Source: Buttiauxella sp965119215 (lineage in GTDB: Bacteria; Pseudomonadota; Gammaproteobacteria; Enterobacterales; Enterobacteriaceae). Taken from it: a stretch of DNA of 64,000 nucleotides. The stretch is taken from positions 62,001-126,000 of the forward strand of contig CBCPKK010000018.1 of the NCBI GenBank assembly GCA_965119215.1. The letters run 5' to 3'. The position numbers were made by a program, and so were the translations under genes. The notes below the pieces were generated by a model, which saw nothing but the letters and a program-made list of their open reading frames with translations, was not told the origin of the DNA and searched no databases. Of the stretch, positions 41,102 through 48,603 are shown one piece after another; position 1 is the first letter of the stretch; every line of letters starts with the position of its first letter.

Positions 41102-41992
41102 ATGCCGCCTCGCCGTTATAACCCAGACCGCCGCCGTGACGAGCTTCTTGAACGTATTAACCTGGATATTCCCGAGGCAGTTGCTCAGGCATTGCGTGAA
41201 GATCTCGGTGGTGATGTCGATCCTAATAACGATATAACCGCCCAATTACTGGACCCAGAACACCGTTCTCATGCTGTGGTGATCACCCGTGAAAATGGCG
41301 TATTTTGCGGTAAACGCTGGGTTGAAGAGGTGTTTACCCAGCTTGGCGGGGATGTGAAAGTGGTGTGGCATGTGGAAGATGGCCAGAGCATTGTTGCTGA
41401 CCAACCGCTTTTCGAATTAACAGGCCCTTCACGCGTGCTGCTCACGGGTGAACGTACAGCGCTTAACTTCGTGCAAACACTTTCGGGCGTTGCCAGCGAA
41501 GTCCGCACCTATGTTGATCTGCTGGCAGGTACAAAAACACAGTTGCTGGACACCCGTAAAACGCTGCCAGGACTGCGTACCGCCCTGAAATATGCCGTGT
41601 TATGCGGCGGCGGCAGTAACCACCGTTTAGGGTTGTCCGATGCCTTCCTGATTAAAGAGAACCACATCATCTCCTCAGGTTCGGTTCGTCAGGCGGTGGA
41701 AAAAGCCTTCTGGCTGCATCCGGATGTCCCTGTAGAAGTCGAAGTTGAGTCGCTTGAAGAGCTTGAACAGGCGCTGCATGCCGGAGCTGACATTATTATG
41801 CTCGATAATTTCAACGTCGAAGACATGTGCAAAGCTGTCGCCATCACTAAAGATAAAGCGCGTCTGGAAGTTTCCGGAAACGTGACCAAAGAAACCATTC
41901 GTGAATTTGCCCTGACCGGTGTCGACTTTATCTCTGTCGGTGCGCTGACAAAACATGTTCGTGCACTCGACCTTTCCATGCGCTTCCGTTAA
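41102..41992 (+). CDS. nadC: Quinolinate phosphoribosyltransferase
   Basis: De novo NAD synthesis: quinolinate plus PRPP gives nicotinate mononucleotide and CO2. 296 residues. LREDLGGDVDPNNDITA opens the family; LDTRKTLPGLRTALKYAV holds catalytic Arg and Lys residues, and LGLSDAFLIKENHI and VEVEVESLEELEQAL the rest of the active site. Monocistronic: a perfect terminator follows 10 bp after the stop. Confidence 0.97.
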   Translation: MPPRRYNPDRRRDELLERINLDIPEAVAQALREDLGGDVDPNNDITAQLLDPEHRSHAVVITRENGVFCGKRWVEEVFTQLGGDVKVVWHVEDGQSIVADQPLFELTGPSRVLLTGERTALNFVQTLSGVASEVRTYVDLLAGTKTQLLDTRKTLPGLRTALKYAVLCGGGSNHRLGLSDAFLIKENHIISSGSVRQAVEKAFWLHPDVPVEVEVESLEELEQALHAGADIIMLDNFNVEDMCKAVAITKDKARLEVSGNVTKETIREFALTGVDFISVGALTKHVRALDLSMRFR

Positions 41993-42002
41993 TTCCTGCA
42001 AG

Positions 42003-42032
42003 GCAGATGAGCTAAAACTCATCTGCTTTTTT
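42003..42032 (+). terminator. Terminator after nadC
   Basis: GCAGATGAG / CTCATCTGC, a perfect 9-bp stem with a CTAAAA loop, followed by six T. Confidence 0.95.
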
Positions 42033-42181
42033 CCTTCTGTTACGACCCATCTCGCATTTTCATTGCGGCGTACTGCAAACCATAAATAAATCCTGGAAGG
42101 CGACTTCCTGATGCTTTCGTTCACCCTCGCCTCGTTCATTTAAACGGAGCAAAGTGCCGCCATCCCAATCAGGAGCGGCAT

Positions 42182-42631
42182 ATGAACAAACAACAAGGAT
42201 TCACACTTATCGAGCTGATGGTGGTCATCGGCATTATTGCGATTCTTAGCGCCATTGGTATTCCCTCATACCAAAACTACCTGCGCAAAGCAGCGCTTAC
42301 CGACATGCTACAAACCTTTATCCCCTATCGAACCGCCGTCGAACTGTGCGCGATTGAGCGAGGTGGGATCGGTGAATGCGATGCAGGTAGCAACAATATT
42401 CCATCACCTAAAACGACCCGTTACGTCAACGGGATGAGTGTTGAACAGGGTGTGGTCACGTTGACTGGGCAAGAAAGCCTTAATGGGCTTACCGTGTCTT
42501 TATCCCCTCGCTGGACTGACAGCGAAGGTGTTGAAGGTTGGTCACGAACATGCGCGACTACTGATAATGGCTCGCTGCAACAATCCTGCGAAGATGTGTT
42601 CCGCTTCGATACTAACCAGGCGAGGAATTAG
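42182..42631 (+). CDS. ppdD: Type IV major pilin-like prepilin PpdD
   Basis: 149 residues. Prepilin leader MNKQQG is cut before Phe7 (FTLIELMVVIGIIAILSAIG), with Glu at +5, the class IV pilin signature. Four cysteines lie in the C-terminal half (AVELCAIERGGIGEC; SRTCATTDNGSLQQSC). It leads the ppdD-hofB-hofC unit; hofB starts 3 bp after its stop. In E. coli the pilus can be assembled under special conditions. The needed prepilin peptidase is not in this window. Confidence 0.95.
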   Translation: MNKQQGFTLIELMVVIGIIAILSAIGIPSYQNYLRKAALTDMLQTFIPYRTAVELCAIERGGIGECDAGSNNIPSPKTTRYVNGMSVEQGVVTLTGQESLNGLTVSLSPRWTDSEGVEGWSRTCATTDNGSLQQSCEDVFRFDTNQARN

Positions 42632-42634
42632 GTC

Positions 42635-44014
42635 ATGCGTAACCAGCAGATCCTCGCACTATGTAACCAATATCAGGCGCTGTTACTTTCTGAAGCCCCA
42701 GCGCTACACATCGCTATTGCGCCAAATCCACCAGCAGAATTTTTCGAAGCATTGCGTTTTATCTGTGACAAACCGGTAAATGTTGAATATTGGCCCACCG
42801 AACAACTGGAAAAAGCACGGCATTCACGCATTCCCGCGCCTTTAGAAGAACAGCCAGAGAGCAGTGCATCAGTGGTTCAATTGCTCCACGACACTCTCCA
42901 CAAAGCCATTCAACTGCGTGCGTCAGACATTCATTTTGAACCCGTAGAACACGGATATCAGATTCGTTTTCGTGTCGATGGCGTGCTGCAATTACAACCG
43001 CTGCTATCAGTTCATTTAGCCGCACCGTTAACTGCACGGCTCAAAGTTTTGGGGAACCTGGATATTGCGGAACGCCGCCTTCCGCAAGATGGGCAAATGG
43101 AGATCGCCGTCGAGCAGCATACCTGCTCATTTCGCATTGCGACGCTGCCGGTTTATCACGGTGAAAAAGTTGTCTTACGACTGATGACACAAACGGCACA
43201 AACCTTTGAGTTATCAGAATTAGGCATGTCACCTGATAACTGCGCGAAGTTTCAACACGCTTTAGCCAACCCGCAAGGCATGATTCTGGTGACAGGCCCC
43301 ACCGGGAGCGGGAAAACCATCACACTTTACAGCGCATTAAAGCTACTCAACCAGGTCTCGACTAATCTGTGTAGTGTTGAAGACCCGATAGAAATCCCTA
43401 TGCGCGGGCTTAATCAAACGCAAATAAACACTAAAGCAGGGCTGAATTTTCAGAGTGTATTGCGCGCCTTATTGCGCCAGGACCCGGATATCATCATGGT
43501 GGGTGAAATCCGCGATGGTGACACGGCAGAAATTGCTATTAAAGCCGCGCAAACAGGGCATCTGGTTCTTTCAACTCTACATACTAACTCAACGGCTGAA
43601 ACCGTCGTGCGCCTTGAGCAAATGGGTGTCGAGCGCTGGATGTTGGCTTCGGCACTGAATATGGTGGTCGCGCAACGACTGGTGCGTAAGCTCTGTCCGC
43701 ACTGCAAACAACGGCACGCCGAAGATATTATTTTACCTGGAACGCTTTGGGCAGGAGCATTGCCTCACTGGCAGGCAGTCGGCTGTGAACGTTGTTACGG
43801 CGGCTTCTACGGGCGAAGTGCATTGTTTGAAATCCTGCTGGTCGACCCCACCCTACAATCTGCCATTATCAAAGGAATGGCTGCCCACGAACTCGAAACG
43901 TTGGCACGTCAGCATGGTATGAAAACACTATTCGAAAGTGGCTGTCAGGCCGTTGAGCAGGGCCTCACCACGCTTGAAGAGTTATATCGTGTGCTGGGCG
44001 TTCCTCATGGCTAA
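42635..44014 (+). CDS. hofB: Type IV pilus assembly ATPase HofB (GspE/PilB family)
   Basis: 459 residues; cytosolic hexameric ATPase expected to power pilin assembly. Walker A GPTGSGKTITLYSA, Asp box SVEDPIEIP, Walker B IIMVGEIRDGDTAEIA and His box GHLVLSTLHTNSTAE are intact, as is the tetracysteine zinc motif (CPHCKQ ... CERCYGG). The N-terminal domain is short compared with PilB. Overlaps hofC by 8 bp. Confidence 0.95.
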   Translation: MRNQQILALCNQYQALLLSEAPALHIAIAPNPPAEFFEALRFICDKPVNVEYWPTEQLEKARHSRIPAPLEEQPESSASVVQLLHDTLHKAIQLRASDIHFEPVEHGYQIRFRVDGVLQLQPLLSVHLAAPLTARLKVLGNLDIAERRLPQDGQMEIAVEQHTCSFRIATLPVYHGEKVVLRLMTQTAQTFELSELGMSPDNCAKFQHALANPQGMILVTGPTGSGKTITLYSALKLLNQVSTNLCSVEDPIEIPMRGLNQTQINTKAGLNFQSVLRALLRQDPDIIMVGEIRDGDTAEIAIKAAQTGHLVLSTLHTNSTAETVVRLEQMGVERWMLASALNMVVAQRLVRKLCPHCKQRHAEDIILPGTLWAGALPHWQAVGCERCYGGFYGRSALFEILLVDPTLQSAIIKGMAAHELETLARQHGMKTLFESGCQAVEQGLTTLEELYRVLGVPHG

Positions 44015-45212
44015 GTTTTTGCTCTGGCGCTGGAAAGCCATCGATCAGCATGGTCAGCTACAGCAAGGTGAATTACTGGCGGATGATGCAATATCCGTCA
44101 GTGATCAACTGTTCAATGCCGATCTCCAGCTTTTACAGCTACGGAAAACATCACAGACACGACGAGGCTGCTGGCATATCCAGCAAAAAATACAAATTTT
44201 CCGCCAACTTGCGACACTACTTCAGGCGGGAATTTCTTTATCCGACGGGTTGTCGCTTATCGCGCAGCAGCACCCTTTTTGTGAATGGCGCGCATTGCTA
44301 AAAGACATTGAGCAACGCGTTTCTAACGGCACTCCCTTTTCAACTGCGTTACAGCAATGGTCTGGAATTTTTCCAGCCTTGTTCATTGCCCTGATTCATA
44401 TTGGTGAGTTAACGGGGAAACTTGACGAGTGCTGCAAGAGGCTCGCTGACCAACAAGAAAAACTGCACCTGTTGCGTAAAAAAGTCATGAAGGCACTGCG
44501 TTATCCACTGTTTATTATGGTTGTCGCATTAGTTGTCACTATTGGGATGATGGGTTTTGTCCTGCCGGAGTTTGCCAATATCTACCGCTCTTTTAATGCA
44601 CCGCTACCTGCCGTTACAGTGGCCGTAATGGCAATCTCAAACTGGGTGACAACGCAGGGACCCGGCTGGTTGCTGGCTGGCATCATGCTGTTGGCTTGTG
44701 TGTATTTTCTTCGGCAACGAAAACCTCACTGGCAAGAATACGAACAAAACCTGATGTTGCGCATTCCACTGGTTTCACCACTATGGCGTGGGCAAATCCT
44801 CAGCCAAATCTACACGACGTTATCACTCGCTCAACAGGCAGGTATTCCCTTGCTGCAAGGGCTTGGGGCTGTGGAAACCACATTGACGCAACTGTTGTGG
44901 AAGAAAGTTATTTCGCAAATCAGCGCCCAAGTTACTCAGGGAATACCGCTTTGGCAGGCGCTTAGTGATAGCGGCCGATTCACACCGTTATGCTGTCAGC
45001 TGGTGCGTATTGGGGAAGAATCTGGCGCTCTGGATTTGATGCTGGAAAAACTAGCGAGTTGGCATCATAACAATACTCAGGAACTGGCGGATAATCTTGC
45101 CGCCGCTCTGGAACCGATAATGATGTTAGTGGTAGGGATAATTATTGGAACGCTGGTTATTGCGATGTATCTGCCTATTTTCCAGCTAGGGGATGCGATG
45201 AGTGCGGGATAG
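44007..45212 (+). CDS. hofC: Type IV pilus inner-membrane platform protein HofC (GspF/PilC family)
   Basis: 401 residues from ATG 44007, inside the end of hofB. Two GspF domains, each ahead of hydrophobic segments (about 165-215 and 365-395): FRQLATLLQAGISLSDGL and IYTTLSLAQQAGIPLLQGL are the paired motifs. It anchors HofB and helps pilin enter the fibre. ORF start upstream of 44007 lies within hofB and has no family match. Confidence 0.95.
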   Translation: MAKFLLWRWKAIDQHGQLQQGELLADDAISVSDQLFNADLQLLQLRKTSQTRRGCWHIQQKIQIFRQLATLLQAGISLSDGLSLIAQQHPFCEWRALLKDIEQRVSNGTPFSTALQQWSGIFPALFIALIHIGELTGKLDECCKRLADQQEKLHLLRKKVMKALRYPLFIMVVALVVTIGMMGFVLPEFANIYRSFNAPLPAVTVAVMAISNWVTTQGPGWLLAGIMLLACVYFLRQRKPHWQEYEQNLMLRIPLVSPLWRGQILSQIYTTLSLAQQAGIPLLQGLGAVETTLTQLLWKKVISQISAQVTQGIPLWQALSDSGRFTPLCCQLVRIGEESGALDLMLEKLASWHHNNTQELADNLAAALEPIMMLVVGIIIGTLVIAMYLPIFQLGDAMSAG

Positions 45213-45228
45213 TGACGAAGACGGAGAT

Positions 45229-45255
45229 AACGGCGCGGCCTGTGCCACGCCGTTT
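45229..45255. terminator. Terminator between hofC and guaC
   Basis: AACGGCG-c-GGC / GCC-a-CGCCGTT with a CTGT loop; a short TTT follows on the plus strand. Convergent genes hofC and guaC meet here. Confidence 0.6.
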
Positions 45256-45262
45256 AGATAGC

Positions 45263-46306
45263 TTAGAGGCTATTGAAAACGCGGTTTTCTTGCTCGGCAA
45301 CACGAATGAACGTGGTGCGCTTGGTCAACTCTTTCAGGCGAGAAGCACCAACGTAAGTGCATGCAGAGCGCAATCCACCCAGAACGTCACGGACAGTGTT
45401 TTCCACAGGGCCACGCAATGCCAGCTTCACTGTTTTGCCTTCTGCTGCACGATATTGTGCAACGCCACCAACGTGGCGAGTCATTGCAGACTCAGAGCTC
45501 ATGCCATAGAACAGCATGAATTTCTCACCGTTTTCTTCAACAATGGTGCCGCCGCTCTCTTCATGACCTGCCAGCATACCGCCCAGCATCACGAAGTCAG
45601 CGCCGCCGCCGAATGCTTTAGCAACATCGCCTGGCATGGTGCAGCCGCCATCGCTAACAATCTGGCCACCGAGGCCGTGAGCGGCATCAGCACATTCAAT
45701 AACAGCAGAAAGCTGCGGGTAGCCCACGCCAGTTTTCACGCGAGTGGTACATACAGAACCAGGGCCGATACCGACTTTAACGATGTCCGCACCTGAAAGG
45801 ATCAGTTCTTCGCACATTTCACCCGTGACGACGTTACCTGCACAGATAACTTTATCTGGCCACGCTTCACGCGCTTTAGACAAGAACTGAGTGAAGTGTT
45901 CGGAGTAGCCATTAGCCACGTCGATGCAGATAAATTGCAGTGCCGGATGAAGAGAAAGGATCTGTTTGGTTTTCAGGAAATCAGCATCGGATGTGCCCGT
46001 TGAAACCATAACGTACTTCAGGGTGTCGTCTGAAGCAGACTTAACGAAGTTGCTCCACTCTTCTACAGAGTAGTGCTTATGAACAGCAGTGAGGATATCA
46101 AACGAGGCCAACGCCTGGGCCATACCGAAGGTGCCAACGGTGTCCATGTTAGCAGCAATGATCGGAACACCTGACCATGCAATACCGGAATGTTTGAAAG
46201 TGAACTGGCGGTCAAGCTCTACATCAGAGCGGCTTTTCAGTGTGGAACGTTTTGGACGAATAAGAACGTCTTTAAAACCTAACTTCAAATCTTCTTCAAT
46301 ACGCAT
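45263..46306 (-). CDS. guaC: GMP reductase
   Basis: Converts GMP to IMP with NADPH, returning guanine nucleotides to the purine pool. From ATG 46306 (MRIEEDLKLGFKD) it has 347 residues as in E. coli; 29 upstream residues in frame are not conserved. The catalytic cysteine loop is GIGPGSVCTTR; phosphate-binding glycines are in VSDGGCTMPGD and VMLGGMLAGHEE. Divergent from coaE with a 275-bp gap. Confidence 0.97.
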   Translation of the reverse strand: MRIEEDLKLGFKDVLIRPKRSTLKSRSDVELDRQFTFKHSGIAWSGVPIIAANMDTVGTFGMAQALASFDILTAVHKHYSVEEWSNFVKSASDDTLKYVMVSTGTSDADFLKTKQILSLHPALQFICIDVANGYSEHFTQFLSKAREAWPDKVICAGNVVTGEMCEELILSGADIVKVGIGPGSVCTTRVKTGVGYPQLSAVIECADAAHGLGGQIVSDGGCTMPGDVAKAFGGGADFVMLGGMLAGHEESGGTIVEENGEKFMLFYGMSSESAMTRHVGGVAQYRAAEGKTVKLALRGPVENTVRDVLGGLRSACTYVGASRLKELTKRTTFIRVAEQENRVFNSL

Positions 46307-46581
46307 GTTGCAGATTCCTGGGTCGAATGGCGAAGGACGCGTGAACGCAATTGGCAAAGTAACTACCAATTCCAGTGGTGTTATCATACGCACTATTAAT
46401 GCCGCTGCAAGACTGCGAAAACAGTCTTTTTTGCGCTACAATCGATGAAATTTACCTGAGCAACAGGAAATCGTAACGCGGGTGTCACTTTTCCCAGCGT
46501 AGCCGTACTTTCCTGAAAAACGCCAGGTGCAAGTAAGCTTTCTATCTCCTTGATGAAACGCAGATTTAAGGTCTAGTTTTT

Positions 46582-47202
46582 ATGGTTTATACGGTGGCAT
46601 TAACAGGTGGGATAGGCAGTGGCAAAAGTACTGTCGCTGATAACTTTTCCCGCTTAGGTATTACCGTTGTAGACGCAGACGTGATTGCGCGTCAGATTGT
46701 TGAGCCAGGACAGCCCGCTCTGAGCATTATTTCTGAGCATTTTGGTACTGAAATCCTCCTCCAGGATGGCACCCTTAATCGCCGGGTTCTTCGTGAAAAA
46801 ATCTTTTCTTCCCCAGAACAGAAACAGTGGCTCAATGCACTACTACATCCCCTTATCCATCAGCGAACCCAAACTGAAATCAACCAGGCTGTTTCTCCTT
46901 ACGTTTTGTGGGTTGTTCCTTTGTTAATTGAGAATAACCTACAACAAAAGGCCAATCGTGTGCTGGTTGTTGATGTCTCGCCAGAAGTGCAAATTGCACG
47001 TACTATTGCGCGCGATAAAGTCAGTCGCCAACATGTGCAACAAATCCTTGCAGCGCAAGCGACACGCGAGGCACGGTTGAGCGCCGCCGATGATGTAATT
47101 AATAATGATGGTGCCCCTGCACAGGTGGCCGCACATGTTGACCGTCTGCATCGCCAGTATCTGGAACTGGCGTCCCAGGCCGCACAGCAGGAAAACGAAT
47201 AA
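46582..47202 (+). CDS. coaE: Dephospho-CoA kinase
   Basis: Last step of CoA synthesis; pairs metabolically with panBCD in this window. 206 residues. P-loop GGIGSGKST at about 8-16, followed by VDADVIAR. The stop and the zapD start share a base (TAATG), so the genes are coupled. Confidence 0.97.
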   Translation: MVYTVALTGGIGSGKSTVADNFSRLGITVVDADVIARQIVEPGQPALSIISEHFGTEILLQDGTLNRRVLREKIFSSPEQKQWLNALLHPLIHQRTQTEINQAVSPYVLWVVPLLIENNLQQKANRVLVVDVSPEVQIARTIARDKVSRQHVQQILAAQATREARLSAADDVINNDGAPAQVAAHVDRLHRQYLELASQAAQQENE

Positions 47203-47945
47203 TGAGCACCCAGATTCTTTTTGAGCACCCACTGAATGAAAAAATGCGTACCTGGTTGCGTATCGAGTTCCTAATCCAACAACTCGAAAGTTCATTACCG
47301 GTGAATGAAACCTCCAAAGCACTTCATTTTTTCCGCAACGTCGGTGACCTGCTCGATGTCTTTGAGCGGGGAGAAATTCGTACAGATATTCTCAAAGACC
47401 TGGAGCGTCAACAGCGTAAATTATTGAACTGGTCTGAAGTCCCTGGTGTGGATATGCAGCGGATTGACTCACTGCGCAGCCAACTCAAAGAACGAGGCAG
47501 TGTTTTAATGGCGGCACCGCGCCTGGGGCAATCTCTACGTGAAGATCGCTTAATCGCACTAGTTCGTCAGCGCCTTAGCATTCCTGGCGGCTGTTGTAGC
47601 TTTGATTTACCGACATTACATATCTGGCTGTATTCGCCGCAGGAACAGCGTGATGCGCAAATCAATAATTGGCTGGCGAGTTTGCAGCCGTTAAAACAGG
47701 CATTGGATTTATTGCTGGATGTTATTCGTAATTCTGCGCCATTACGTAAGCACACGAGCCTGAACGGTTTTTATCAGGACAACGGGGATGACGCCGATCT
47801 GCTGCGTTTACAGTTAGATCTTTCTGCGCAGCTGTACCCTCAGGTTTCGGGTCATAAAAGCCGTTTTGCGATCCGTTTCTTACCACTCGATAGCGAAAAC
47901 GGAATCATCCCTGAGCGTCTCGATTTTGAGCTGGCATGCTGTTAA
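47202..47945 (+). CDS. zapD: Cell division protein ZapD
   Basis: 247 residues, the E. coli length. Binds the FtsZ C-terminal tail and cross-links protofilaments at the Z ring. All alpha/beta, no membrane segment; starts FEHPLNEKMRTWLRIEFL. Overlaps coaE by one base and is followed by yacG 9 bp on. Its partner FtsZ is encoded about 6 kb away. Confidence 0.96.
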   Translation: MSTQILFEHPLNEKMRTWLRIEFLIQQLESSLPVNETSKALHFFRNVGDLLDVFERGEIRTDILKDLERQQRKLLNWSEVPGVDMQRIDSLRSQLKERGSVLMAAPRLGQSLREDRLIALVRQRLSIPGGCCSFDLPTLHIWLYSPQEQRDAQINNWLASLQPLKQALDLLLDVIRNSAPLRKHTSLNGFYQDNGDDADLLRLQLDLSAQLYPQVSGHKSRFAIRFLPLDSENGIIPERLDFELACC

Positions 47946-47954
47946 GGAGCAAAT

Positions 47955-48152
47955 ATGTCTGAAACTACCAAAGTAAACTGCCCTGGCTGCGGTAAAATCG
48001 TTATCTGGAATGAAACCAGCCCGTATCGCCCATTTTGCTGCAAGCGCTGCCAACTGATTGATTTAGGTGAATGGGCCGCCGAGGAAAAACGCATTGCAAG
48101 CAGCGGCGACCTGTCTGAAAGTGAAGGCTGGAGTGAAGAAGATCAGCGTTAA
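47955..48152 (+). CDS. yacG: DNA gyrase inhibitor YacG
   Basis: 65 residues. Zinc finger from CPGC and CCKRC (Cys-X2-Cys ... Cys-X3-Cys type). The acidic C-terminal tail (ESEGWSEEDQR) binds GyrB in E. coli and blocks gyrase. Its stop overlaps the mutT stop on the other strand (48149-48152), so the two genes share bases at their ends. Confidence 0.95.
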   Translation: MSETTKVNCPGCGKIVIWNETSPYRPFCCKRCQLIDLGEWAAEEKRIASSGDLSESEGWSEEDQR

Positions 48153-48538
48153 CGTTGCTGTAATTTGCTGATAACAGGTTCATTAGCTGGTGGAAAATCT
48201 GCGGCCACCAGCGCATTTTGCGCAATCCATCTTCCCGGTTGCCCTTCTTTGCCCCACGGCTCGCCTTCCCAACTTTCGACTATAAAAAACCACAGCGTCA
48301 CGTGTCTGTCCGGAAACTCATAAGACAATTTATCGAACAGAGAAAACTCTGTCGCCGTTATGCCTGTTTCTTCCTGAAGCTCGCGAACCAGTGCCTGCTC
48401 CGGCGTTTCATCAACCTCAATTTTCCCACCAGGAAATTCAAGCTTATTAGCCATGTGGGCATCTGCTGCTCGTTGAGTGATAAAAATCTCACCCTGCGGG
48501 TTACGAATGATACCAACGGCGATTTTTAATTGTTTCAT
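48149..48538 (-). CDS. mutT: 8-oxo-dGTP diphosphatase MutT
   Basis: Sanitises the nucleotide pool by hydrolysing 8-oxo-dGTP to the monophosphate, preventing A:T to C:G transversions. 129 residues. The Nudix box is complete: GGKIEVDETPEQALVREL then QEETGI. Downstream of secA with a stable hairpin in between; convergent with yacG. Confidence 0.97.
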   Translation of the reverse strand: MKQLKIAVGIIRNPQGEIFITQRAADAHMANKLEFPGGKIEVDETPEQALVRELQEETGITATEFSLFDKLSYEFPDRHVTLWFFIVESWEGEPWGKEGQPGRWIAQNALVAADFPPANEPVISKLQQR

Positions 48539-48558
48539 TTTTGTTCAGGCGCTCCATA

Positions 48559-48583
48559 GAAAAAAGGCGCAGCAAGCTGCGCC
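48559..48583 (-). terminator. Hairpin terminator between secA and mutT
   Basis: GGCGCAGC-aa-GCTGCGCC (48566-48583), a perfect 8-bp stem; on the minus strand it is followed by TTTTTT. It would end most secA transcripts before mutT, allowing some read-through. Confidence 0.85.
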
Positions 48584-48603
48584 TTCGTCGACAATTTACG
48601 TTC

